In this document: positions 1 through 7,517 of the stretch, piece after piece
How the letters are laid out: every line of letters starts with the position of its first letter
How positions within the stretch are numbered: the stretch's first letter is position 1
Assembly (NCBI GenBank): GCA_031278135.1
Contig: JAITKY010000155.1
Location: 1 to 14,035 of the forward strand
From: Prevotellaceae bacterium
GTDB taxonomy: Bacteria > Bacteroidota > Bacteroidia > Bacteroidales > UBA932
Length of the DNA: 14,035 nt
Reading direction: 5' to 3'
Translations under genes and position numbers: made by a program
The notes under the pieces: model-generated
What the model was told of the DNA's origin: nothing
What the model saw: the letters and a program-made list of their open reading frames with translations, nothing else
The model's database searches: none

Positions 1-95
1 AAACATTTAAAATAGAGCGAATCGAATCTTATCCGCACTCGTTTCTGAAATCAGGCGAATAACAGCGGATAAAACATGCGTAACTCCACCGTTCT

Positions 96-127
96 GAAAC
101 CTCGTAGAGGTTTCACGTATCTCTACG
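96..127. repeat. Two overlapping, mutually exclusive hairpins
   Basis: GAAACCTC (96-103) pairs perfectly with GAGGTTTC (107-114) across a 3-base loop. CGTAGAG (103-109) can instead pair with CTCTACG (121-127) across an 11-base loop. The two stems share bases 103-109, so only one can form at a time. No gene starts within 300 bases downstream and no T-run follows, so an attenuator role is not supported. Confidence 0.55.
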
Positions 128-237
128 GGATGCAGATAAAGAAAATCTTTGCCCATAGCCCCTTGCAGCTCTTGTGGGGGTTGGTAGAGAGAGGGTTGGC
201 GTAGTCCCCCGAACTACGTTATGTTTGTTCGTGGTTG

Positions 238-311
238 TTGATCAGAATTTACAGAATTATAGAATTATCAGAATTCTGTACAATCTCGTTAATTTTGCAA
301 ATTCTGATCAA
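238..311. repeat. 13-base inverted repeat enclosing AGAATT repeats
   Basis: TTGATCAGAATTT (238-250) is the exact reverse complement of AAATTCTGATCAA (299-311). AGAATT occurs at 244, 253, 261 and 270, a spacing of 8-9 bases. The function is unknown; a repeat-element end or a protein-binding array are both possible. Confidence 0.6.
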
Positions 312-377
312 AATTTGACGTCTTCGGCGTCATCTGCTAAAAAATATCGACTGATACACAAGTATTAACAGATATAA

Positions 378-408
378 TTTAGATATTCAAAAAAGAATTG
401 TAAATTTG
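378..408 (+). promoter_or_regulatory. Predicted Bacteroidetes-type promoter of parA-parB
   Basis: TAAATTTG at 401-408 matches the TAnnTTTG -7 consensus exactly. A TTTA at 378-381 lies 19 bases upstream, where the -33 TTTG box is expected. Transcription would start near 415, giving a leader of about 50 bases before the parA ATG at 467. Confidence 0.55.
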
Positions 409-466
409 CGGCGTTTTATTGGATGTTTTTATAAAAACTAAATATTTTGTAGAAAGATAAAAGTAT

Positions 467-1273
467 ATGGGAAAAGTAGTTGCTATAGTTAATCAGAAAG
501 GCGGCGTAGGAAAAACCACGACTGCCATAAATGTTGCAGCAAGTTTGGCTATTTTGGAAAAAAAAGTGCTGCTCATCGACGCCGACCCGCAGGCAAACGC
601 TTCGTCGGGCATTGGCATTGACGTAAATACCGTACATAACAGTATTTACGAAACTTTAATCGGCAAATCGACAGCAAAAGAATCGATAATCAATACAATG
701 ATAAAAGATTTAGACCTCATTTCGTCGCATATCGATTTAGTTGGCGCCGAAATCGAAATGCTGAATCTCCCCGAAAGGGAAAAAATAATGAAGTCGGTCA
801 TCGAAAAGGTTAAAAGCCTGTATGACTACATCTTTATCGATTGCTCGCCCTCGCTCGGATTGATAACCGTCAATGCGTTGACCGCCGCCGATTCGGTGAT
901 TATACCCGTTCAGTGTGAATATTTTGCACTCGAAGGTTTGGGAAAATTGCTCAATACGGTTAAACTGATTCAGGCACGATTGAACACTAAACTCGAAATC
1001 GAAGGATTTTTACTGACAATGTACGATGCCCGTCTAAATCTGGCAAATCAGGTCGTTAACGATGTACGGCAACATTTCGGAACGATGGTGTTTCAGACTG
1101 TTATTCAGCGTAATGTCAAACTTGGAGAGGCGCCTTCGTTCGGAAAACCTGTGATACTTTACGATGCAGCATCGATAGGAACCGCCAACTATTTGAATAT
1201 GGCAAAAGAAATCATTCAAAACAATGCTCCGAAAGAAGCAAAAAACGTTGAAACAGATAAATCAAACAGTTAA
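467..1273 (+). CDS. parA: ParA/Soj-type chromosome partitioning ATPase
   Basis: A cytoplasmic deviant-Walker ATPase that binds DNA non-specifically when ATP-bound. It works with ParB to segregate the replication-origin region. The deviant Walker A motif KGGVGKTT is at residues 11-18, the Walker A' motif LIDADPQ at 36-42, and the switch II/Walker B segment FIDCSPS with Asp125 at 123-129. The 268-residue length is typical of chromosomal Soj-like ParA, which lack the N-terminal helix-turn-helix of large plasmid ParA proteins. The start ATG is the first in frame and sits directly before the conserved first strand (GKVVAIVNQKGG), preceded by an A-rich stretch rather than a strong Shine-Dalgarno site, as is common in Bacteroidetes. 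parB follows 12 bases after the stop, so the two are almost certainly co-transcribed from the promoter at 378-408. The last 20 or so residues are Lys/Asn-rich and probably disordered. Confidence 0.95.
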   Translation: MGKVVAIVNQKGGVGKTTTAINVAASLAILEKKVLLIDADPQANASSGIGIDVNTVHNSIYETLIGKSTAKESIINTMIKDLDLISSHIDLVGAEIEMLNLPEREKIMKSVIEKVKSLYDYIFIDCSPSLGLITVNALTAADSVIIPVQCEYFALEGLGKLLNTVKLIQARLNTKLEIEGFLLTMYDARLNLANQVVNDVRQHFGTMVFQTVIQRNVKLGEAPSFGKPVILYDAASIGTANYLNMAKEIIQNNAPKEAKNVETDKSNS

Positions 1274-1285
1274 AACATTGTAATT

Positions 1286-2170
1286 ATGGGAAAAAAGATC
1301 GTTTTAGGAAAAGGTTTAGAGGCTTTGATAAAGAACGATTCGATTAAACCGACAAATGACGTCCCTGTTTCGGTCGAAAACTACGAAATCGAAATCATTA
1401 AAATCAAAGCGAATCCCGACCAGCCGAGAACTTCGTTCGACGAAATCTCACTGACTGAATTAGCCGAATCGATTAAAACTCACGGAATAATACAGCCTCT
1501 CACTTTGAGGGAAACAGGATATGAAGAATATCAAATTATCAGCGGCGAAAGACGTTTTAGAGCAGCGCAACTCGCAGGTTTAACGACTGTTCCGGCATAT
1601 ATACGGACAGCAAACGATCAGGAAACACTCGAAATGGCTCTTATCGAAAACATCCAGCGCGAAGATCTGGATGCAATCGAAATCGCTCTCACTTACAGAC
1701 GTCTGATAGACGAATGTAAATTGACTCAGGAAGCATTGAGCGAAAGAATCGGGAAAAAACGTTCTACCGTTACTAATTATCTGCGTCTGCTCGATTTGGA
1801 AGACAATATCCAGCAGGCGATAAAAGATGGTAAAATATCCATAGGACATGCAAAACCTCTTTTAAGTCTGACAGATTCCGGAATCAGGGAAAAACTTGCA
1901 GAAAAAATTATCGTCGAAGGATTGTCTGTACGTCAGGTTGAGGAGATTACCCAAAACATGAAGCAAAAAAAGGACCAAAAACACAAACCGGAAAAGCAGC
2001 ATCCCGAAGATTTGTCGGACAGGTTCTGCGTGTTGCTTGAATTGTTAGACACAAAATTTAACAACAAAATACAGTTCAAACGCAACAAAAACGGAGATGG
2101 AGGCAGCATTGTCATCAACTATGCTTCCGACGATGAAATAGAAACATTTATCAGAAATCTAAGTATCTAA
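1286..2170 (+). CDS. parB: ParB/Spo0J-type centromere-binding CTPase
   Basis: Binds parS sites, loads onto DNA as a CTP-dependent clamp, and stimulates the ATPase of ParA encoded just upstream. The N-terminal KGLEALI (9-15) is the ParA-activating peptide, usually KGLGALI. The ParB/Srx CTP-binding domain spans roughly 33-130, with the GERRFRA nucleotide motif at 87-93 and ENIQRED at 121-127. A helix-turn-helix for parS recognition lies around 146-168 (LTQEALSERIGKKRSTVTNY). A Lys/Gln-rich linker at about 223-242 leads to the C-terminal dimerisation domain (243-294). The 294-residue length is normal. The ATG lies 12 bases after parA, and the stop is 6 bases before the next gene. No full parS consensus is present in the window. 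Confidence 0.95.
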   Translation: MGKKIVLGKGLEALIKNDSIKPTNDVPVSVENYEIEIIKIKANPDQPRTSFDEISLTELAESIKTHGIIQPLTLRETGYEEYQIISGERRFRAAQLAGLTTVPAYIRTANDQETLEMALIENIQREDLDAIEIALTYRRLIDECKLTQEALSERIGKKRSTVTNYLRLLDLEDNIQQAIKDGKISIGHAKPLLSLTDSGIREKLAEKIIVEGLSVRQVEEITQNMKQKKDQKHKPEKQHPEDLSDRFCVLLELLDTKFNNKIQFKRNKNGDGGSIVINYASDDEIETFIRNLSI

Positions 2171-2176
2171 ACAGTA

Positions 2177-3091
2177 GTGAGAGAAGTAATAATCGGTGTA
2201 CTTCTTTGTCTTCTTACACCTGTGGTTTCATATTCGCAAATGTACACGGAAATGACAGACGCAGAACAAACAGAAAATACGGAAGACGCAGCAGTCGTGG
2301 AAATTAAAGAGCCGCGTAAAAGTTTTATCAAAGGATTGCGTGGCATTGACTCCCTGTCAATAAAGAAAGTTGCTTTTGGCTCGATGATTGTGCCGGGTTA
2401 TGCGCAGGCATACAACAGGCAATATTGGAAAATCCCCGTGATTTACGGAACCGGCGCCGCTCTGATTTATGGCGGCTCACACAGTAAATCGTTGTACAAC
2501 AAGACAGGAAAGGATAGATACAAAACTCAAAGTAATTTCTACTACGCCGGCGCCGTTCTGGTTTATCTTGGCAGTCTGATAGACGGCGTGGCAAGTTACA
2601 AGACGCATCAAGAGGGAATTGTCCCGATGAAAGCGACGCTGTTTTCGGCTTTTTTGCCCGGTCTCGGACAGGCATACAACGGCGACTACTACAAAATACC
2701 AGTATTATATAGCGGATTTGCTTTCTTGAGCTACTGGCTGAGCCTTAACAATATGCAATATACCCGCTACCGTAACGCCTACAACACCGAAATCGCTTAC
2801 AGCAAAGGAGAAATCGACACTCCGAGCGAACTTCACGGACGTCTGTCGGAGCAAAGTCTGAAAAACTACCGCGACCGTTTCCGCCGGAACAGAGATTACG
2901 CCATCTTGTACATGGGATTAGCGTATGCTGTGAACATAATTGACGCTACTGTCTTCGCTCATCTCAGCAATTTCGACATAAGCGAAGATCTGGCTTTTAA
3001 CCTCTCCCCTACATTAATCTCTCCTGCAAATCTTTACTCACAAAAAAACAATATGCCTGCATTCGGACTTAATCTTAAAATAATGTTTTAG
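2177..3091 (+). CDS. DUF5683-family envelope protein with duplicated motif
   Basis: A 304-residue protein of unknown molecular function, encoded 6 bases after parB. Residues 1-20 form a signal peptide (VIIGVLLCLLTPVVSYS, then Gln21), followed by an acidic linker at about 25-48. The motif PG-x-x-Q-A-Y-N-x-x-Y-W/Y-K-I-P-V-x-Y occurs twice, at 73-90 and 161-178. Each copy is followed by a hydrophobic segment, and further hydrophobic stretches suggest a membrane protein. The start is GTG: the next in-frame ATG (codon 22) would remove the signal peptide. I associate DUF5683 genes with parAB in Bacteroidetes, which suggests a shared operon but does not show a role in segregation. The assignment rests on the duplicated motif and the neighbourhood. 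Confidence 0.8.
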   Translation: MREVIIGVLLCLLTPVVSYSQMYTEMTDAEQTENTEDAAVVEIKEPRKSFIKGLRGIDSLSIKKVAFGSMIVPGYAQAYNRQYWKIPVIYGTGAALIYGGSHSKSLYNKTGKDRYKTQSNFYYAGAVLVYLGSLIDGVASYKTHQEGIVPMKATLFSAFLPGLGQAYNGDYYKIPVLYSGFAFLSYWLSLNNMQYTRYRNAYNTEIAYSKGEIDTPSELHGRLSEQSLKNYRDRFRRNRDYAILYMGLAYAVNIIDATVFAHLSNFDISEDLAFNLSPTLISPANLYSQKNNMPAFGLNLKIMF

Positions 3092-3266
3092 AATCAATGT
3101 CTCTCTCTCTAAATCTTTTTGCCATCTGTCCTGTTTTCAAAGACGCGAAATAAATAAGATATACCGACTTAATAAAACTCCATAAAGAGATTCCAAATGT
3201 GTAACATTATTTATTTATTATAATGAGGTTTCCACTTATTTAACGGATTTTGGTACGGTACAACGC

Positions 3267-3298
3267 TTGTTTTCAGAGTATTAGTTTATGTATTTTTG
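3267..3298 (+). promoter_or_regulatory. Predicted promoter, possibly the original htrA promoter
   Basis: TATTTTTG at 3291-3298 matches TAnnTTTG, with TTGT at 3267-3270 lying 20 bases upstream. It points toward htrA but is now separated from it by the insertion sequence at 3332-4248. Removing the insertion would give a leader of about 130 bases, so it could be the original htrA promoter; that is inference. Confidence 0.4.
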
Positions 3299-3331
3299 GT
3301 ATTTAGTTACTACGTTATCATATCATCATGA

Positions 3332-3353
3332 GGGTGCATTTCAAATTATCGCA
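3332..3353 (+). repeat. Terminal inverted repeat of the IS (transposase 3' side)
   Basis: Begins GGGTGCATTTCAAATTA and matches the opposite end (4227-4248) at 21 of 22 bases in inverted orientation. It defines the left boundary of the insertion. Confidence 0.85.
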
Positions 3354-3372
3354 CCCGTCCCCCCTCCCTGGT

Positions 3373-4186
3373 CTAAGCGGCCACTTTCGCAGGGAATTTC
3401 AGAAAATCTATTACTTTCGACTACTGTATATTCAAGGATAATATCCGGAATCGGAGCATGTTTTGAGCCCCCTTTCGACTCCATCGTTGTCCGGATAGTT
3501 TCATTCCTTTTTTGTATGAGAGTTCGATGAGCGGATTCTATGGCTCCACTTCCGATAATTCCGCAACCCATATTTCGGTATTGTTTATATCTCATACGCT
3601 TTTTATTGTTTTCATAATAAAGGATTAATTTTCTTTTATCTTCTTCTTTTGCAGAGGTTAATCGTATGTTCTTTATCGCAGGTGCACACCATCGAACCAT
3701 CTATTTCTACATACAATACAAGACATCTTCTTTAGATAACGGGGGAAGAATACGACCTGCATGCTTATCTTCTTCATCCATTGACTCGCCTACTCTGCCT
3801 GTTACTCGATAAACCTGTGAGGGGTTGACTTTAACATGTATGAATTTTTCAAGTATCTCATCACTTTTTGAATAGATCTCCAAATGTCCTGCATACGTTA
3901 TCAGTTCCTGCATTAATTAATGGATTGATGGAAAACCCATTAACTAAACCTTGTATATAAGGATGTGATTTGTTGATCTCTATTTCTCCGAATTTGGTAA
4001 GCGTTTTTTTTTCGTCGGTCTTTTGTTGAAGACCTCTTGTTCAATGAACTTTCCAAATACGAGCGCCCTAAATCCTGCCATATTTGATCGAATGATTTTT
4101 CGTAAATAAAAATTATCCTTCGCTTTTAGCACTTCTAACTCTTCATAACGACTGGCTGCTATATCTAAATATTCTGCTTTTGTCAT
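3373..4186 (-). pseudogene. ISKra4-family transposase, frameshifted and internally deleted
   Basis: Reading the - strand from 4186, fragments in different frames join into one transposase. They are: MTKAEYLDIAASRYEELE through DNFY; then YEKSFDQIWQDLGR through KDRRKK; then KTLTKFGEIEINKSHP through FSINPLIN; then MQELITYAGHLEIYSK through SKEDVLY; then VEIDGSMV; then KRKLILYYENNKKRM through IGSGAIESAHRT; and finally MKLSGQRWSRKGAQNMLRF. IGSGAIESAHRT with SGQRW..KGAQ.ML is the family's C-terminal signature. I count at least five frame changes. One is a 5-base TTGTA duplication near 3711-3720, another a one-base insertion near 3504. The central part, after VEIDGSM, is missing. In-frame TAG codons lie at 3421-3423 and 3373-3375. 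The gene cannot make an active transposase. Confidence 0.85.
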
Positions 4187-4203
4187 ATCTTACTAATGTT
4201 TAA

Positions 4204-4219
4204 TATTTTTGCAAAGGTA
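4204..4219. promoter_or_regulatory. Near-palindromic divergent promoter at the IS right end
   Basis: The 16 bases TATTTTTGCAAAGGTA form TAnnTTTG on both strands back to back. On the - strand, TACCTTTG lies 26 bases before the transposase ATG at 4186, with a TTTC inside the terminal repeat at about -33 spacing. On the + strand, TATTTTTG has TTTG at 4179-4182 (21-base spacing) and points outward to htrA at 4350. Matches to consensus are seen; activity is inferred. Confidence 0.5.
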
Positions 4220-4226
4220 ATACTTT

Positions 4227-4248
4227 TGCGACAATTTGAAATGCACCC
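4227..4248 (-). repeat. Terminal inverted repeat of the IS (transposase 5' side)
   Basis: Its reverse complement begins GGGTGCATTTCAAATTG and pairs with 3332-3353 with one mismatch. It supplies the -33 region of the presumed transposase promoter. Confidence 0.85.
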
Positions 4249-4349
4249 GAATAGAGAATAGACTTTAAGCGGGAATATACGGTTGCATTAAACTTTTTTA
4301 CTTAAATTGAATCTATTGAGAAGATATAAAATAAAAAAATAGTATAATT

Positions 4350-5897
4350 ATGAAGAATAGTAACATTTTAAGAACGATTGTTTTATTAGTATTTGCAAGT
4401 TTGGTTGGCGGACTGGTGTCTGCCGTGATAATCGGTAAAACTCAAAAACAGCAACCTGCGATTAATCTGGTTGCACCCCGCGAAATGCCGGTTTCTGCCG
4501 TAGCATTTTCACCCGGCGGCGAACCTGTGAATTTTTCGGATGCGGCGGAACATGCTGTGCCTGCGGTTGTTCACGTACAGGTAGCAGGCGAAACTCAACG
4601 AAGATATTATGGCAGAAGTAACGACCTTTTTGATTACTTTTTCGGCAACCCCGGAGAACAAAGATATCAGGAATATACGCCAAGAGGTTCCGGTTCGGGA
4701 GTGATTATCTCCGACAATGGTTATATAGTTACAAATAACCATGTTGTTGAGAAAGCAAGTGAAATCACAGTAATTTTCAACGACAAAACAAGTTTCGTTG
4801 CAACAGTTGTCGGCAAAGATCCCACTACCGACATTGCTCTGTTAAAAGTCGAAACCGACATAAAACTGCCGGCGCTGGGATTTGCCGATTCCGACAATCT
4901 GCGACTTGGCGAATGGGTGTTGGCAATCGGTAACCCGTTCAACTTGACCTCGACCGTTACAGCCGGTATCGTCAGCGCTAAAGCAAGAAAGTTGAGTGGA
5001 CCCAACCCAAATGACTTTGGTATTGAATCGTTTATACAAACCGATGCAGTCATTAATCCCGGCAACAGTGGAGGTGCATTGATCAACCTAAAAGGCGAAC
5101 TTGTCGGCATTAATACTGCAATTGCCTCTCATACAGGATTATATGAAGGTTATTCTTTTGCAATACCATCAAATGTTGCCAAAAAAGTAGTTCAGGATCT
5201 TATCGAATTTGGAGTTGTGCAACGGGCGCTTCTGGGAATCCATTATGTGGATTTATCCGCCTTCGAAAGTGAAGAGCTTCTTGATAAGTTTGTTAAAAGT
5301 CTTAAAGAAGAAGATAATATCGATGTTGATGCAGCAAAATTAAAAGCATTGCGTAAAAAAGAATATAATGGGACATGTATATGCGTTATCGAAGTCTTGG
5401 ACAACAGTGCCGCAAAAGATGCCGGAATAGAAAAATATGATATTATTACAAAAATCAAAAATAAAGATGTCACCTCCAAAAACGTTGTCGTTGATGAAGT
5501 TAACAAGTTACGACCGGGAGATAACATAGAAATTTCATTAATTCGTGACGGAAAAATGAAACAAATTACCGCCGTTTTACGTAATAAGGCAGGTAATACA
5601 GGTATAGTGTCGGATGACAAGATTGAAATTTTGGGCGCCCGATTTGAAAATGTTGATCAGGAACTCGCTGCTAAACTGAAAATTAAAGGTGGAGTTCAAG
5701 TCGTTGAATTGAATGATGAGGGTAAATTAATAAACCGGGTACGAAAAGGATTTATTATAACAAGAGTTAATCAAAAACCCGTAACTTCGGTAGAAGAATT
5801 GACAAGTCTTATTAACAGTTTGAAACGGGGAGAAGGCGTATTTATTGAAGGAGTTTATCCTAATGGCAGACGTGATTACATAGCGTTTGAGTTGTAA
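4350..5897 (+). CDS. htrA: HtrA/DegP-family periplasmic serine protease with two PDZ domains
   Basis: A 515-residue envelope quality-control protease that would degrade or chaperone misfolded periplasmic proteins. Residues 8-29 form a membrane anchor or uncleaved signal segment. The trypsin-like domain spans about 60-290, with His131 (VTNNHVV), Asp161 (TTDIALLKV) and Ser240 (NPGNSGGA) as the catalytic triad. PDZ1 runs from about 292 to 412 and PDZ2 from about 420 to 512. PDZ1 carries an extra charged, probably helical stretch at about 305-340 (SEELLDKFVKSLKEED and following) between its first strand and the usual core, longer than I expect for the family. The ATG is followed directly by the hydrophobic segment, supporting this start. 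It lies 101 bases downstream of the IS remnant, and a terminator at 5942-5980 separates it from rpoD. The symbol could equally be degP or degQ. Confidence 0.93.
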   Translation: MKNSNILRTIVLLVFASLVGGLVSAVIIGKTQKQQPAINLVAPREMPVSAVAFSPGGEPVNFSDAAEHAVPAVVHVQVAGETQRRYYGRSNDLFDYFFGNPGEQRYQEYTPRGSGSGVIISDNGYIVTNNHVVEKASEITVIFNDKTSFVATVVGKDPTTDIALLKVETDIKLPALGFADSDNLRLGEWVLAIGNPFNLTSTVTAGIVSAKARKLSGPNPNDFGIESFIQTDAVINPGNSGGALINLKGELVGINTAIASHTGLYEGYSFAIPSNVAKKVVQDLIEFGVVQRALLGIHYVDLSAFESEELLDKFVKSLKEEDNIDVDAAKLKALRKKEYNGTCICVIEVLDNSAAKDAGIEKYDIITKIKNKDVTSKNVVVDEVNKLRPGDNIEISLIRDGKMKQITAVLRNKAGNTGIVSDDKIEILGARFENVDQELAAKLKIKGGVQVVELNDEGKLINRVRKGFIITRVNQKPVTSVEELTSLINSLKRGEGVFIEGVYPNGRRDYIAFEL

Positions 5898-5941
5898 AAA
5901 GGTAAAGAACCGGGCTAAACTTGCTTCTGACATATTATCTG

Positions 5942-5980
5942 AAAGCCGAAGTTTGATTGCAAAAATCGAACTCGGCTTTT
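5942..5980 (+). terminator. Rho-independent terminator after htrA
   Basis: AAAGCCGA (5942-5949) pairs with TCGGCTTT (5972-5979), and GTTTGATT (5951-5958) pairs with AATCGAAC (5964-5971) with one G-T wobble. A single bulged A lies at 5950 and the loop is short (GCAAA). The T-run (TTTT, ending 5980) overlaps the stem base and is short. It starts 45 bases after the htrA stop. Confidence 0.75.
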
Positions 5981-6035
5981 ATGGTAAGAAATTTATTGAA
6001 CAAAAATTAAGATTAGATTAGAATAGGATAATATA

Positions 6036-6896
6036 ATGAGACAACTTAAAATTACAAAGTCAATCACAAACAGGGAAAGCGCTTCCCTTGACAAGTATTT
6101 GCAGGAAATCGGTCGTGAAGAATTGATTTCTGTTGAAGAAGAAGTAGAACTTGCACAACGGATTAAAAAAGGCGACCAAGAAGCATTAGAGAAACTGACG
6201 CGTGCTAATCTGCGTTTTGTAGTCTCTGTAGCAAAACAATACCAAAATCAGGGATTAAGTTTGCCCGACTTAATCAACGAAGGTAATTTGGGATTGATTA
6301 AGGCTGCCGAAAAATTCGACGAAACTCGCGGATTCAAGTTTATTTCGTATGCAGTATGGTGGATTCGACAGTCGATTCTGCAAGCCTTGGCAGAACAGTC
6401 AAGAATTGTACGTTTGCCTCTCAATCAGGTAGGTTCGTTGAACAAAATCAATAAGGCTCTTGCTAAATTCGAGCAGGAAAACGAAAGAACTCCTTCGTCG
6501 GAGGAATTGTCGGTTATACTTGATATCCCGCAGGAAAAAGTGTCGGACACAATAAGAGTTTCGGGCAGGCATGTTTCTGTTGACGCTCCTTTTGTCGATG
6601 GTGAAGACAACAGTCTGCTGGATGTGCTTGTGAATAGCGACTCTCCAAATGCCGACAGAGGTCTGTTGAACGAATCGCTTGCGAAGGAAATCGAAAGAGC
6701 GCTGGCTACTCTTACCGAACGTGAACGGGACATCGTGAGATATTTCTTCGGTATCGGCACTCAGGAAATGACGCTCGAAGAGATCGGCGAACAGTTTAAT
6801 CTGACAAGAGAAAGAGTGCGGCAAATCAAAGAAAAGGCTATTCGACGATTGAGACACAGTTCGAGAAGTAAATTGTTGAAATCATATTTGGGATAA
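6036..6896 (+). CDS. rpoD: Primary RNA polymerase sigma factor (sigma-70/RpoD)
   Basis: The housekeeping sigma factor, which directs RNA polymerase to the TAnnTTTG-type promoters of this phylum. At 286 residues it lacks region 1.1 and the long non-conserved spacer, as Bacteroidetes primary sigma factors do. Region 1.2 is at about 17-47 ([10 protein letters not shown]). Region 2 is at about 54-118, including the core-binding [18 protein letters not shown] and the promoter-melting [10 protein letters not shown] (105-114). Region 3 is at about 125-205. Region 4 is at about 218-275, with the -33-recognition helix-turn-helix [20 protein letters not shown] (245-264). The ATG at 6036 gives the conserved [11 protein letters not shown] start. 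No TAnnTTTG match is evident in the 55 bases upstream. engB begins 9 bases after the stop, so the two are probably co-transcribed. Confidence 0.95.
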   Translation: MRQLKITKSITNRESASLDKYLQEIGREELISVEEEVELAQRIKKGDQEALEKLTRANLRFVVSVAKQYQNQGLSLPDLINEGNLGLIKAAEKFDETRGFKFISYAVWWIRQSILQALAEQSRIVRLPLNQVGSLNKINKALAKFEQENERTPSSEELSVILDIPQEKVSDTIRVSGRHVSVDAPFVDGEDNSLLDVLVNSDSPNADRGLLNESLAKEIERALATLTERERDIVRYFFGIGTQEMTLEEIGEQFNLTRERVRQIKEKAIRRLRHSSRSKLLKSYLG

Positions 6897-6905
6897 GTAA
6901 ATCAA

Positions 6906-7517
6906 TTGATTGTAAAAAAAGCAGAATTTGTCAAAAGTAGTCCCGACTACACTCTTTGTCCGCAGACCGGTTTACCAGAATATGCGTTTATAGGGCGTTC
7001 CAATGTCGGAAAGTCGTCGTTAATAAATATGCTAACAAACAGACACAAACTTGCGCAAGTGTCTTCTACGCCCGGTAAGACGGTGATGATAAACCATTTT
7101 CTGATAAATGACGAATGGTATTTGGTCGATTTGCCAGGTTACGGATATGCCAAAACATATAAAAACAAACGAAACGAACTGAAATGTATGATTAATAACT
7201 ATATCCTGAAACGGGAACAGTTAACCCTGCTTTTTGTGCTTATCGACGGACGGCACGAACCGCAAAAGATTGACCTCGATTTTATTAACAGTCTGGGCGA
7301 AAGTCAAACGCCTTTCGCTTTAATCTTTACAAAAGCGGACAAACTCTCGAAAAACGCTCTGAACAAAAATATCGAAAGTTTCAAAAGTAAACTTTCGGAA
7401 ATGTGGGAAGCATTTCCTCCTGTTTTTGTCGAATCGGCAGAAACAGGACTCGGTAAACTGGAAATATTGGATTATATTAAGAAAATTAACGAAGACAAAT
7501 GTCGGAAATCTTTGTAA
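6906..7517 (+). CDS. engB: EngB/YihA/YsxC ribosome-assembly GTPase
   Basis: A cytoplasmic TRAFAC-class GTPase involved in maturing the large ribosomal subunit. The G motifs are in order: G1 GRSNVGKS (30-37), G2 threonine in SSTPGKT (Thr55), G3 DLPGYGYAK (75-83), G4 TKAD (142-145) and G5 SAE (177-179). Its 203-residue length matches the family. The start is a TTG codon giving [15 protein letters not shown], which aligns with the usual N-terminus. There is no ATG before the G1 motif, so a non-ATG start is needed. It follows rpoD by 9 bases. No clear terminator follows the stop; the next gene (mreB) is convergent and 482 bases away. Confidence 0.93.
   Translation: MIVKKAEFVKSSPDYTLCPQTGLPEYAFIGRSNVGKSSLINMLTNRHKLAQVSSTPGKTVMINHFLINDEWYLVDLPGYGYAKTYKNKRNELKCMINNYILKREQLTLLFVLIDGRHEPQKIDLDFINSLGESQTPFALIFTKADKLSKNALNKNIESFKSKLSEMWEAFPPVFVESAETGLGKLEILDYIKKINEDKCRKSL

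Larger units (their letters stand above)
1..466. other. Non-coding, repeat-rich leader region upstream of parA
   Basis: I see no supportable gene here. The only + strand open frame of note (174-368) has low-complexity AT-rich composition, no recognisable domain and no start context. The region instead holds several inverted repeats: nested hairpins at 96-127, a small CGTAGT/ACTACG hairpin at 200-218, and a 13-base inverted repeat at 238-250/299-311 enclosing four spaced AGAATT words. It ends with the parA promoter. This pattern resembles an interspersed intergenic repeat, but only one copy is in the window, so that is inference. Confidence 0.6.
3332..4248 (-). mobile_element. Decayed ISKra4-type insertion sequence with both terminal repeats
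   Basis: The element is bounded by 22-base terminal inverted repeats: 3332-3353 on the + strand and the reverse complement of 4227-4248. Both begin GGGTGCATTTCAAATT and differ at one position (A versus G at base 17). The remnant is 917 bases, and the transposase inside (3373-4186, - strand) lacks its middle, so the original was probably around 1.4-1.5 kb. Only the dinucleotide GA is repeated on both flanks (3330-3331 and 4249-4250), too little to call a target duplication. The left end is also self-complementary (GGGTGC at 3332-3337, GCACCC at 3351-3356). It lies between the parAB-DUF5683 operon and htrA. Confidence 0.85.

Noticed and set aside
107-119. Half parS-like sequence (GGTTTCACGTA)
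   Set aside because: Only the left half of the TGTTTCACGTGAAACA consensus is present. The second half does not match, so it cannot be called a parS site.
174-368. 64-residue + strand open frame
   Set aside because: It is AT-rich, overlaps the inverted repeat at 238-311, and shows no domain, start context or conserved motif.
3100-3113. CT dinucleotide run after the DUF5683 gene
   Set aside because: Only about six units; too short to suggest phase variation and not within a gene or promoter.
3288-3530. 80-residue + strand open frame over the IS left end
   Set aside because: It lies antisense to the transposase remnant and crosses the terminal repeat; no protein family resemblance.
6399-6857. 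152-residue - strand open frame within rpoD
   Set aside because: Antisense shadow of a strongly conserved sigma factor gene.
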